A program made the position numbers and the translations under genes. 64,000 bases of DNA, from contig OV884059.1 of the NCBI GenBank assembly GCA_930367215.1, positions 244,031,803-244,095,802 of the forward strand, read 5' to 3'. The stretch comes from Pollenia angustigena. Its lineage: Eukaryota > Arthropoda > Insecta > Diptera > Polleniidae. Within the stretch, counting starts at the first letter, position 1. Every line of letters begins with the position of its first letter. The notes below the pieces were generated by a model. It ran no database searches, was not told the DNA's origin, and saw only the letters and a list, made by a program, of their open reading frames with translations. Below, piece by piece: positions 41,964 through 52,735 of this stretch.

Positions 41964-44254
41964 GAGAAAATAGTTTTTCATAATTAAAAGTGCTCTTGAG
42001 AGAATTAATAAATAGAAATTAACATAAATATATTTAAAGTCTATGAACATTTTTTCATTATATGTTTGTGGCAACTTTTTATCCCAGATACAATACGTTG
42101 TTGTCAGTGATATTTTAAAGATTTTTATGAACTCTTACATACCGTTGGACATTTTTGAAGCCCAATGAAAAAATTAGCCTTGGTTAATTGCAAAGATAAA
42201 TAAGTTTATGCCAAAACGTTAAAGCTGCAACGAAACGGCAGGTACGTACAATTTCAAGGAACTTACTTTGACTGTTCTTTATATGTTCTTTATATTATTA
42301 TAAGTAATGCCTGTGTTTAAGCTATGAACTCCACTACAACTCGCCTTTGAAGTAGAATGCAATACGAACTTTTAGACGCGTTGTTACGAGTTATAAGTTG
42401 CACTTCTTTTGTACCATCGTTGAATAAATGAAAAACCCTTACAATGTATTCCAAAAAAGAAGACAAATAGGTAGCTTTGCCGGTGAAGCGTTTTAGATAT
42501 ATAATAAAACTGCAACTACATACTATATAAAAATGTAAATATATCCAATATTTGTTTAATACTAGCCGCAATAAACTTTTTTTGTAGTAAACATCGTACC
42601 ATTTTTGTGTTCACTAGCTATTTTTACTTTTTTCTAAATAAAAATTAAGCAAAATATATACCATGGCGACTTTTATGAATTTTTGGCGTATTTTAGCGAT
42701 ACGGAACAAATTAATTTTTTTAGAATTTATAAAGAATATTTTTAATAAATTTAAAAAATATGTATTTTACTGCCAAAAACTTGAAAATAAAGGCTTTGGC
42801 GATTTTTGACATTGAATTTTGGCGAAAAAGTTCAAAATCAATCTGACAACCCTGCATACCACGTTATTTACAGAAGAACTCTCAATTATAAGACACCAGC
42901 TGCATGGCCGATATGGCTTCGCAATTATTTTACTTTTAAAATTTGATGTATTTAACTTAATTATATTAACAAATAGAAAATGGGAATTGCTTACACAAAA
43001 CAAGCAATTAATTAATAATAAAATAAAAAAATTATACAAAATAACTGAATATTTAATGGTTTTTACTGAATATGGTGTTGAATTTTTTACAGTAAAATTT
43101 TATAAAATAACTGCATATTTATTTGTTTTTACGGAATATGTAGTTAATTTTTTGACAATTAATTTATATCAGATAACTGAGTATTCATTTGTTTTTACGG
43201 AATTCGCGGTTGAATTTTTGACAGTAAAAATTAAATGAACTTTTCGTTGCTTTAAATTACATTTTTATTTAATTTATCATAAAGAAGAATTTAACTCAAT
43301 CAACGGACAATATTAACTGCAACTGAAAATCCGTATTAATATGCACTTAGTTTTTTGAATAACTGTTAGCATCAGTTAAAAATAAATTTGCTTGGAATTT
43401 TAAATGTTTATTTATTTAAAAATTACTGAACGGAATATTTCTTAAATAAACTACAGTCCGTTACTGTAATAATATTGTGAGTGTAGGGAAATGTTTTTTG
43501 GTTGTAGGGAAAAAGGGATTTTTTTTTGAACATACGTAGGGATTTTTTGAAATTTTTCCTGGCATCACTGGATAGTCTTTAAAAACAACTTGACTTGGTC
43601 AAGTCATATCGATGCACTAGTTGCAGAGATTTATGACAAGCTAAGATCGCTGTGGGCTACACAATATTTTACACCGTTCAACGTAAGGAAGATCCTGGCT
43701 AAATCGTATTTAATTCCAGGACTTGTGTATGGCTGTGAACTATTCGGCAAGTGTGACTATACTCCATAGTAAGAGGAAACTTAATGTACTTTACAATAAC
43801 ATTATTAGTTACGTTTATAGACTGCAAATTCAAGAAAGAGTATGTATCATCGTTCTCAAAATGCCTAAATGGTGTATAATTTGAAATCTTAATAAATATA
43901 AAGAATGCTAATGTTTCTGCATAAAATCATTGACAGTAAAGTACCAGCTTGTTAATTTAATAAGATTCACTTCGCAAGATCCTGGAGAGGCAAAAGGTTG
44001 ATAATACCTGTGCATCGATGACTTATATCGGAATGGCAATTTTTCATCAATGCTGCACGTCTTTGGAATTCTCTTCCTCCTAATATACAGCAAGTCAGCA
44101 ACGCAACACAATTCAAAAAAACCTTTTTCATTTCTTTAATAAAAAGACCATAGATCATACAACTTTCCTATTTTAATTTCAATTAATATTTGCTTTATTT
44201 TTGTACTTTGAATTTTATTGTTTTAATTTTGTACCTTTTAATTTTAATTATTTT

Positions 44255-46036
44255 TATACCCTTCACCGAAGGTAAAAGGGTATATATAACTTTGTCATTC
44301 CGTTTGTAATTTCTACAATATTGATCCTACACCCTATAAAGTAGATATATTCTGGGTCCTTATGAAAAGCGAAGTTCAAATCCGGTTGTCCGTCTGTCCG
44401 CCTGTCCGTCTGTCTGTTGAAATGGGTTTTCCGAAGCCCCCAGATATGATGGGAGCTTCGTTGGGGTATCTTTCTGTCAGGTATTCTTATTATAATTTTG
44501 CTATTGAAATTCAGCCAGACCGGTCCACAAATGGCTGAGATATGAGCAAAAAACCACGACTACCTCTAATTTTTCCCAAAAATCCCTTGTGGTTGTTGTA
44601 TTTTTATTACTTTTTGCTGTATAACTGGGGAACGGCAAAAGCCAAAGTTTCCAAATTAGGTACACACATTTAGGTTGCCAATACACACCATCCTACAAAA
44701 TGTGGGCGGGATTGGAGAAGTGGGCGTGGTACCTCCCGTACAAAAAAAATTAAAAATTTTATAAAAACCTAAATTTTAAGGCTGCCATATGTCCTATGGA
44801 TATGACTTATATACCAAATTATCGGAAATTTTTAGTAGAACATATTTTATACAAATTTCGGAAAAATCGGTTCAGATGCAAAAAAGTTATGGCCAAAATA
44901 AAATTTTTTTTTATTAAAATATCCATTTTTGGGAATCATAGATCTTCCCGAGTCCAAACTTTTTAAGTCAAGTAAATAGTAAATTTCTTCCTAAGCACGT
45001 CGGTATTTAAATCTTTCAAATCGGTTTAAAAATGGCTAAGTTATGATCAAAATACTGCAATCCCAAAAATTATTTTTTTTATACCCTTCACCGAAGGTAA
45101 AAGGGTATATATAACTTTGTCATTCCGTTTGTAATTTCTACAATATTGATCCTACACCCTATAAAGTAGATATATTCTGGGTCATTATGAAAAGCGAAGT
45201 TCAAATCCGGTTGTCCGTCTGTCCGCCTGTCCGTCTGTCTGTTGAAATGGGTTTTCCGAAGCCCCCAGATATGATGGGAGCTTCGTTGGGGTATCTTTCT
45301 GTCAGGTATTCTTATTATAATTTTGCTATTGAAATTCAGCCAGACCGGTCCACAAATGGCTGAGATATGAGCAAAAAACCACGACTACCTCTAATTTTTC
45401 CCAAAAATCCCTTGTGGTTGTTGTATTTTTATTACTTTTTGCTGTATAACTGGGGAACGGCAAAAGCCAAAAATTCCAAATTAGGTACACACATTTAGGT
45501 TGCCAATACACACCACCCTACAAAATGTGGGCGGGATTGGAGAAGTGGGCGTGGTACCTCCCGTACAAAAAAAATTAAAAATTTTATAAAAACCTAAATT
45601 TTAAGGCTGCCATATGTCCTATGGATATGACTTATATACCAAAATATCGGAAATTTTTAGTAGAACATATTTTATATAAATTTCGGAAAAATCGGTTCAG
45701 ATGCAAAAAAGTTATGGCCAAAATAAAATTTTTTTTTATTAAAATATCCATTTTTGGGAATCATAGATCTTCCCGAGTCCAAACTTTTTAAGTCAAGTAA
45801 ATTTCTTCCTAAGCACGTCGGTATTTAAATCTTTCAAATCGGTTCAAAAATGGCTAAGTTATGATCAAAATACTGCAATCCCAAAAATTATTTTTTTTAT
45901 ACCCTTCACCGAAGGTAAAAGGGTATATATAACTTTGTCATTCCGTTTGTAATTTCTACAATATTGATCCTACACCCTATAAAGTAGATATATTCTGGGT
46001 CCTTATGAAAAGCGAAGTTCAAATCCGGCTGTCCGT
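44255..46036 (+). mobile_element. Tandem array of DINE-1-like units (2.2 copies)
   Basis: Units start at 44255, 45080 and 45898, giving periods of 825 and 818 bases. The 7-base difference is a single deletion (TAGTAAA or similar) in unit 2 near 45799. Each begins TATACCCTTCACCGAAGGTA / AAAGGGTATATA (a hairpin), followed by ATATATTCTGGGTC and repeated GTCCGTCTGTC. Unit 3 ends after the first GTCCGTCT. The two full units are nearly identical, so the duplication is recent. The identical 61-codon antisense frames in each unit are a consequence of the repeat, not genes. Confidence 0.75.
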
Positions 46037-46103
46037 CTTATATAGAGGATGATTAAGATGAGCTTTGCTATTTGGGGTACAATTTTGAGAAGGCCTGTAA
46101 ATA

Positions 46104-46244
46104 TTTTTTTTTTTAATTCCCTATGCTAATCCCCGCGAAGCTTTACGCTTGTCTGCAGGAAAGAAACCAGTGTCTCTGGCGGAAATCGAACCCGCAACCC
46201 CGGGGTTGATAGACAAGCTCACTACTAGCTAGCCTACCGGGGCA
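46104..46244 (-). mobile_element. tRNA-derived SINE
   Basis: On the minus strand the head starts GCCCCGGTAGGCTAGCTAGT (A-box-like TAGCTAGTAGTG at about 46232-46221), then has a B box GGGTTCGATTTCC (46194-46182). It continues with a unique tail and ends in an A-run (T-run at 46104-46114 on the plus strand). The acceptor halves do not pair (GCCCCGG against CCAGAGAC), so it is not a working tRNA gene. RNA polymerase III promoter boxes plus an A-tail fit a SINE. No target duplication was found. Confidence 0.6.
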
Positions 46245-46259
46245 CAAGGGATAAAAAAG

Positions 46260-47005
46260 TGATAAAAGAGACTTGCATTCGTTTTAACAAAAACTTCATT
46301 TACGAGGTTAGAGCTAGGCTTTCTAGCAATTTGGAAATTTTACGAAACGTTGCACTTTTTAGCGTTGACTATATATTTAGTAATCGTAATAAAAACAATA
46401 TATTTTGGTAAACATTTTTAGAAAGATGTAGATACTGTTTCAAAAATAGAAAATGGCTTAGAAAATATTAGGAATTGCTTAAAAACATGCAGTCGGAAAC
46501 CGTACAAAAAAAACCCAAAGACTTTAAAAACAAACAAAAAAAGAGCCGTAGCTTGGTTTTAGCAAAGTGTTAAATAAGTTAAAAACAGCTGACAGTAATT
46601 GCTTTTATAACGAACGTTGCGTAACCTGCCATTTTTCATGCGCTTTTGTATTACTTTATAACTGTTTTATGACCAATTCAAACTCAGCTGATGACGATCC
46701 AAATGATTTGGATGATATTATTTTAATTGAAGATTTAAACATTTTTATATACAAATGTAAATATAGTTATGATTTAATCTTAAATGAAAATGGTCCACAT
46801 CAACGCCTTCGCCTTTGTTTTAAATTTTGGAGTTATTTAATATTCGGCACAGCGGAATGCAACTTGTTTTATGTTTAATTAAATTGTAAAAATGGCTTAG
46901 TGCTTTCTTACGCTTTTTTACGCTTTTTATTGTTCGAAATAGTGCTTTTTAGTGCTTATTTTAAATTTTAAAGTGCTTTTTGCTCTCAAAAAGTTGGCAT
47001 CACTG
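46260..47005. other. hAT-type end and an unrecognised ORF
   Basis: The right edge reads AGTGCTTTTT ... AAAAAGTTGGCATCACTG and stops at 47005. TTGGCATCACTG is the inverse of the CAGTGATGCCA hAT terminus seen in element Z. No matching left end was found. The frame 46567-46878 (103 codons) includes NSADDDPNDLDDIILIEDLN and is acidic in the middle, with no identifiable domain. It may be a remnant of a transposon ORF or chance. Confidence 0.35.
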
Positions 47006-47012
47006 ATATCGA

Positions 47013-47267
47013 CCCCTAACCGCGAAAATGACGAAAGCGACATAATTTTCGATTTTGTTTTTTTATTTTTAATAAATGACTTTATTGGCAACACTTGCAT
47101 CATCTCCTTAAATGTCATGGTCACACAAGGAACCGTTACGATTTTATACCAAGAACAATTTTATTGTAAGCGACAAATTTCATACAAAATTTATGTGAAT
47201 AAAAATTAAAGAACTCTCTCCTGCAAAATTTGATTTTTGGCGCCTACGTTATTTTCGCGGTTAGGGC
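47013..47267. mobile_element. MITE (255 bp) with CCCTAACCGCGAAAA ends
   Basis: The left end CCCCTAACCGCGAAAATGAC and the right end GTTATTTTCGCGGTTAGGGC are inverted. TCGA lies outside both ends (47009-47012 and 47268-47271). The interior is AT-rich and non-coding. It begins eight bases after the hAT-type terminus at 47005. Confidence 0.65.
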
Positions 47268-47543
47268 TCGATAAATGGAACTCTTGATAAATGAAGGAGA
47301 GATATATAGAGTATGACAAATATCCCTTGCTCCCTCATATGAAATAAAACTACGACACTCTAAATATATGATTGTTTTGTCCGTTTAGTTATTTGAAATC
47401 AATAGATGTTTATATAAAATTTTATAGCGATTGCATAAAGCCTTGCAATGTTTTGATCACCCTAATGCTTTTTGCGTGTGTGTGAGAAAAAATAACTGCT
47501 TTATTTCAAAGAACATTTCAATTTCCATTAAATTATTAATTAA

Positions 47544-49705
47544 CCCATTAAGGACGGATGGGTATTTAAATACCCAAAAACAGAGCCTTCGTAGAAAAAT
47601 TCTGGCTAACTTCAGGTAAGAGGTATCGGAAATTGGTTTTTACAGATAGATAAAGAAGGGATAAGACTACTTAAACAAATTTTTGAAATTAAATGTTGCC
47701 CCTTTTAATTGGGTAAGTTAGCGGCTTACAAGTTAGCAATTTTTAATATTTGGAAAAAGTGAACGACAACGGCTCTGGAAAATTGGGAGAGTGGAAAATC
47801 GGAAAGCCCTCTTGGTGACTTATAGCCTAAGGTGTGCTCTGCTTAAGAAAAAAATATTAGCTAAATTGGGCCAATAACGTTGACAACAGGTTTGATTCAG
47901 TGACATGGGTATTTAAATACCCTCTTCGCTGTCAGAGGGTTCAAAACACATAGTTTTTTTTTTAATTTTTGGCAAGTAAAAATGCGATGTTTTATGTAAA
48001 ATGAACTATTTATTAGTAAAAAATAAAGAAATAAATATCACAACTGTGGTCGATTATTGAGATAATTTTATATTTTTAATGATTTGGGACACCAGCATGA
48101 AAATGTGCAAAACAAGCCTTTGGGTGTAACTAAAATTTGCATTTTGTACAACCAAACTCAGTTTTGCTTCACATTGTCCAAAACGGCCAAGCTGAATAAT
48201 ATGGCTTATCATATGGTCAAAGCTCTCCATGCGCTTTGCCATTTCCTGTGCATTTGTGACAACTTTTTCTCTTACACCAATGCTTCAACAACGCTCACAT
48301 GAAATAAAATTGACTTATGATTGGCGATCCTTCAGGTTTTCTTAGCATGCAGTGTAAGTTCCTGGCATACACCATAGCAGCATCCAAAGCATTAGTAAGA
48401 AGGCCTCGGCTCTTTCGTATAAAATATAAAATATTCCACATTCCCTTCTATGACAACAGAGAACAGAAGGAGTAACATTTTTTGTTATGTTTTTTCGCAC
48501 AAGCAAAAGCAAAAGAATTTTTTTTTTGATCCCGTTACCATTCTTATGTAACTGCAAAAGAAGCGAGAGCAATGACAACGTGTGTAAAAAGATATGAGAG
48601 TGGAATAAAGCGAGCAAACCTTGTAAAGGGCCAATGTTGAATGTGAACCTCACCTTATTATGGCTTATTATTAATATGGGCGTTCAAATCAAAATGCACT
48701 TCGTGATTCAGTGATGAGGCACATTTTCACCTCAGTGGATTCGGCAATAAGCAGAGTTGCGGCATTTGGGTGAATGATAATCCAAGAGTGACTGTCGAAA
48801 AACCAATGCACCCACAAAGAGTGACTGTTTGGTGTGGCTTATGGGCGGCTGCATCATCGGGCCGTATTTTTTCCAAAATGAGGCCGGTACGGCAATTACT
48901 GTGAATGGTGTTCGCTATCGTGAGATGATAACGAACTTTTTATGGCCGGAATTGGAAGATATGGATGTGGACGATATGTGCTTTCAACAGGACGGTGCCA
49001 CACAGCTAACGAAACAATCGCTCTTTTGCGCAACGAATTCAATGGCCGTGTTATCCCACGTGGTGGCGATGTCAATTGGCCGCCAAGATCATTTGATTTG
49101 ACACCGTTAGTCTTCTATCTTTGGGGTTATTTGACAGAAAAGGTGTACTTCGATAAGCAAGCAACAATTCAAGAGCTATAGGATGAGATAATTCGGCCCA
49201 TTAACGGCTTAGAACCTCAATTATGCCTCAGCCATTTGGCCGATATTTTTTTCCATACATGATTGAACCATACCAATATTTTCATAATAAAAATAAATGA
49301 CAATAACTTCCTAAATAATTGGTGTTTTATTCAAAACCAACATCGGCCCTTAAAATTTAACCATCCTTTTCATCCAAAAGAAGGAATACAAAGGCCCTCT
49401 AGAAGGCATTCGTACTTCTTCCTTTTCCCGCTGGGACAGATTCAACGTACATAGTGAAATAAGCACACAACACACACATCAATGCATGCAATAAATGAAT
49501 TTTTAAATTTTTGGTTTTCAAAAAATCTTGTGTTTTAGAACTCTTTAAGAGCGAAGTGGGTAGAAAAATACCCATGGTCTAGGGGCCAAGGTTTCACAGG
49601 TAAAAATAAAAAAAAAACGCAATGTCAATATAAATGCCCATAATATCAAATGTGTGAAATTTCATCAAAATCGTACCACGAAATCGGTGTTCAGTCTTTA
49701 ATGGG
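47544..49705. mobile_element. piggyBac-like element with palindromic subterminal repeat
   Basis: TTAA flanks both ends (47540-47543 and 49706-49709). The left end is CCCATTAAGGACGGAT and the right is the inverse of CCCATTAAAGACTGAAC. Sixteen bases inside the left end is a perfect palindrome, GGGTATTTAAATACCC (47560-47575), which recurs at about 47907-47922. A related GGGTAGAAAAATACCC lies near 49559. No piggyBac transposase is present; a dead mariner fragment occupies 48.7-49.3 kb. Confidence 0.65.
48707..49262 (+). pseudogene. Tc1/mariner-superfamily transposase relic
   Basis: The frame FSDEAHFHLSGFGNKQ (first catalytic Asp at 48713-48715) shifts at about 48830 to GPYFFQNEAG, VNGVRYREMI and DDMCFQQDGAT (second Asp, 48991-48993). 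A deletion of about 7 bases then shifts to NGRVIPRGGDVNWPPRS and FDLTPLVFYLWGYL. The residue at the third catalytic position is Val (49110-49112) where Asp is expected, and a TAG follows at about 49179. With the usual GATCHTA restored, the spacing between the second and third positions would be 41, suggesting a DD41D-type mariner relative. The N-terminal DNA-binding half is missing. Confidence 0.8.
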
Positions 49706-49709
49706 TTAA

Positions 49710-50725
49710 AAATAAAAAGGGCAAAATGAAAATAAAAAACCTAAAAACTGTATAATTTATGACACAAACATGAAATTTTAATAACGAACCATTTTGTTTA
49801 ACTCTTAACGAGGGGTAATTGACATTTTAAAAAGTTGTTCATGCAGAGCTTGTGTGTCATATACACACATTCACACACATAATAAAATAAAAAATTAAAA
49901 CTGAATTTATTTTAATGAAAACGGCTTCTCTTTTTTATATGAGCATCTTTAAAAAAAAGTCGCTCTAAACTAATAAAGTTAAATCTTTTACATCCTTTTG
50001 CTAGGCCATGCGAAAAACTAACAAAAACAATTTTGTGATGATAATTTTTGAAGTGCTCATTAAGAATTTTTGCATAATTTCACATTAATATTCACTGCAA
50101 AAAAAGATGCTTAAATTTTTAATTCGAGCGTAAATTAAAGTGTCATTTCAGTTAGTACACCTATGATGATGTTAACCGTGCTAGAGTACAACATATTAAC
50201 AGCTTAAATAAGCGTACGATTATTCTATTCAGCAATGAGATGCACAGCCAGGCAAATGACACTCAAAGAAAATGTTAATTATTCCTCCCAGCACTAAACA
50301 AATCAATCCGATATTGGGTTTTAAGAAAAAAATATTTTTTTTTTTTAATTTTTAAACAGCTCTTCTTTTGCTCCTGATTGTTTAAACGCGAATTTATAAA
50401 GTTTAGCAAGATGGGACTAATAAACTAATTATATTTATTGAGCGTAATTCTCTATGGGTAAGCAGACTTGTAATGTGTAGTTTATTTGGCAAAAAAGAGA
50501 TGCACATTTTCTAGGTAACTGGTGTGCATTCATTAAAAAATATTTTAATAACATACACACACATATACACGAATTCAAGTCTATTAGTACGGCCCAAAAA
50601 AAGTATATATATAGAAATATTTTTCCCGAATTCATATAATTTTTTTAAATCTAAAGATAAACAAAAATGGAACGTTTTTAAAAATTACGTTTCTGAAACG
50701 ATTGCGGATTCTCTTGTCTAAAGTT
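49710..50725. other. AT-rich DNA without a recognisable gene
   Basis: No coding similarity or element ends were recognised. A T-run lies near 50333-50346. Confidence 0.5.
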
Positions 50726-51330
50726 AAAATCGAGTACCATTTCCGTTGTAAATTTTTTTATATAATTCAAAGATTAAACATGTCGATACCTTCCCATAAG
50801 AATGTATTAAGCGACATTTCTAAAATTGTGTAGGAAACAAACAAAAAAAACGTCTCATTTAAAATCGAGTACCATTTCCGTTGTAAATTTTTTTATATAA
50901 TTCAAAGATTAAACATGTCGATACCTTCCCATAAGAATGTATTAAGCGACATTTCTAAAATTGTGTAGGAAACAAACAAAAAAAACGTCTCATTTAGTTA
51001 TTTATTTGTGTATTTTATTGAAAGGAACATATTTGGAAAGCGATTTTCAGAATACAAAACATATTTTAAAATGTGGCTTAGCATAATTTCTTTGGCGGAT
51101 AATACAAATTACAGGGTGCCACATTATTCCAGTGAGAAAACTTGACGGTTGATACAATTTCATTTTCTCTCTAGTTTCCTTTGCATCCATGATAGGGCAG
51201 CGAAACCCAGGAAAATGTGGCGCTTAACTTCTAGTATAGTTCCACATCAAAAAGTCATTTTCGAAAAAAGTGTCTCTTAATACATTCTTATGGGAAGGTA
51301 TCGATGTGTTAAAATGGGATTTTTAAAGTA
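50726..51330. repeat. Perfect 135-bp tandem duplication with an inverted partner
   Basis: The 135 bases at 50726-50860 recur without a visible change at 50861-50995 (both begin AAAATCGAGTACC and end CGTCTCATTT). The internal GATACCTTCCCATAAGAATG plus TATTAAGCGAC is inverted at 51273-51305 (CTTAATACATTCTTATGGGA then AGGTATCGATG). The whole may be a MITE with one arm recently duplicated. Confidence 0.75.
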
Positions 51331-51759
51331 GAAATTATGAATTTAACATCTTTTTTTCGAATTTATTCTATGAAAAATTGAAGGAATAAGACTATTACAA
51401 AAGCTTTATAATATAAAGTAACCTTCGAAAGGAAAAAATTCCCAGTTTCAAATTATGAATTTGTAATTTTAAGTTTCAGGCATATAAACCCAACCCACAA
51501 TTTTAATTTAACTTTCTTTGTGTTTTATTTTTAACTTTTTGGGATACAAATTTATTAAAAACTTTAAGGTGATTTTTCATAATGGAGAATTAACCAAAAT
51601 TTTGCGTCATATTATGTTTTGTTTTTAGGGTTATTTGTAATTTTTTGAGTTGACTTTTAAAATTAAAAAATGGGGTCATACTGCATTATAAAAAACACAT
51701 TTCCTGTGGGCATATTTTTCGTTTTGTTATTGTAATTTGAAAGTGAAATATAAATTTAT
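51331..51759. other. Non-coding DNA with a dispersed fragment
   Basis: At 51370-51455 lies a shortened copy of the block at 36898-37040 (AATTGAAGGAATAAGACTAT, AAAGTAACCTTCG, AATTCCCAGTTTC). Nothing else was recognised. Confidence 0.45.
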
Positions 51760-52735
51760 TAGGGCTCAACCCACACCAACAAAATACATAACAGATTTTT
51801 TTGACTAATACTGCCACAAAACATTGCTTGCAGAAAATGCCATGTGGTTTGTTACAAAAGACCCACACAAAGTACGACGAAACAGCCCGGTGGCGTTTAT
51901 GAGCGACATTGTCATTATGACATTTTCATTGATGAATAATTGCACCAGAGTCAGTAACAAGTTGATATTTAGGGAGTTATGCATGACAACGGCTCTGCAA
52001 TGTCACTGTTCCCTTAAAACAGTGATAGCCATTCCATAGGCTCGCGATTCAGTCAATAATCGTATTTTTCACACAGACACGGTCGGCAATACACATGTAT
52101 ACAGCAACTTTGTTCGTTTCAAAACATCAGACTGTCATCAGTCTCTGCGACCGCACACAAGCACGTTATATCTTTGTGTGCGTGCGTTCGGGGCTTGGTT
52201 AGTTCGGGGCTTGGTTATCACTGCCTTAAAAGAAAAAAACTTAGCGACATTGTCTGTTATGAATAGCTGCAGGACTTCGTCTGCTACATGCCTCCGTCAA
52301 TGAATAAATGAGAAAATAACGGACCGTTTCTTTTATCCGTTTGTTCTAATCCATTCATTAATTGAGTTTATACTGTTTTCCTTGTCACTTTACCTGAAAA
52401 ATTTACTAATGAAAGTTGATGATATTGTCTGTTAGGACTCACAAACAAATGGACGCATACAAGACAAAATCAACATTGGTCATCTATGACAGTTTGGACA
52501 AATACCTTAAAAATTCATATATGCCACCAATGTAAAATCAATACTTGTCATCGATGATTTAATATTGTCAGCGTTTGTCACGCTGAATCACTATGACGTT
52601 CGCCACCGGGAGACAGAAACGAACCTTGTTGCCCATAATTGCGTGCATTCTGATGTAACCCACACCAATTAAGACAAGTAAAAAACAAACAAAAAAAAAA
52701 AAAAAAACATTGTCGCATTGCTGTCTGATTGCCGG

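Larger units (their letters stand above)
41087..42854. mobile_element. Non-autonomous hAT element X inside Z
   Basis: The ends CAGGGTTGTCAGATG and AATCTGACAACCCTG are inverted. The flanks CTGACCAC (41079-41086) and CATACCAC (42855-42862) agree at 6 of 8 positions, as expected of an old 8-bp hAT duplication. The body matches element Y (52736-54529) in reverse throughout, apart from one insertion in each. Subterminal TGGCGA/TCGCCA motifs are frequent. No transposase remains; the 139-codon frame across its right end is spurious. Confidence 0.8.
39667..43570. mobile_element. Non-autonomous hAT element Z with repeat arms
   Basis: GATAGTCT lies at 39659-39666 and 43571-43578, an 8-bp duplication. 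The ends are AAGTGATGCCA (CAGTGATGCCA with one change) and TGGCATCACTG. The outer parts repeat GTAGGGA motifs (39682-39750 and 43483-43550). Inner arms hold ~60-70-bp tandem units with CATATTCAGTAAAAACAATT (40800-40920), inverted at 43030-43230. Its spacer contains a hammerhead relic and the nested hAT X. Without X it is about 2.1 kb and has no transposase. Confidence 0.75.
38290..44110 (+). pseudogene. Non-LTR retrotransposon RT C-terminal region, split by insertions
   Basis: The left part (38290-38489) reads LYLSSPVISVAENV with a stop, then KTIHRWADRNGLCLYPQKSK and FMVIHRRSQ. The right part (43571 onward) reads IVFKNNLTWSSHIDAL, YDKLRSLWATQYFTP, ILAKSYLIPGLVYGCELF, and further on degenerate EWQFFINAARLWNSLPP-like sequence to about 44110. 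These are the residues downstream of the YADD motif in a common fly non-LTR retrotransposon group; the clade is not assigned. The join is exact: removing the foldback at 38494-39655 and the hAT at 39667-43570 with one copy of each duplication gives KNLGIVFKNN without a gap. Other stops and frameshifts show it was already or later inactive. The upstream RT and endonuclease are missing. Confidence 0.75.

Noticed and set aside
42819..43238. 139-codon frame crossing the right end of hAT X
   Set aside because: It spans an insertion boundary and then runs through tandem ~65-bp units whose length happens to keep the frame open.
44501..45511. Two nearly identical 61-codon minus-strand frames (44501-44686 and 45326-45511)
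   Set aside because: They are the same position in two tandem DINE-1-like units, so similarity reflects the repeat and not protein conservation.
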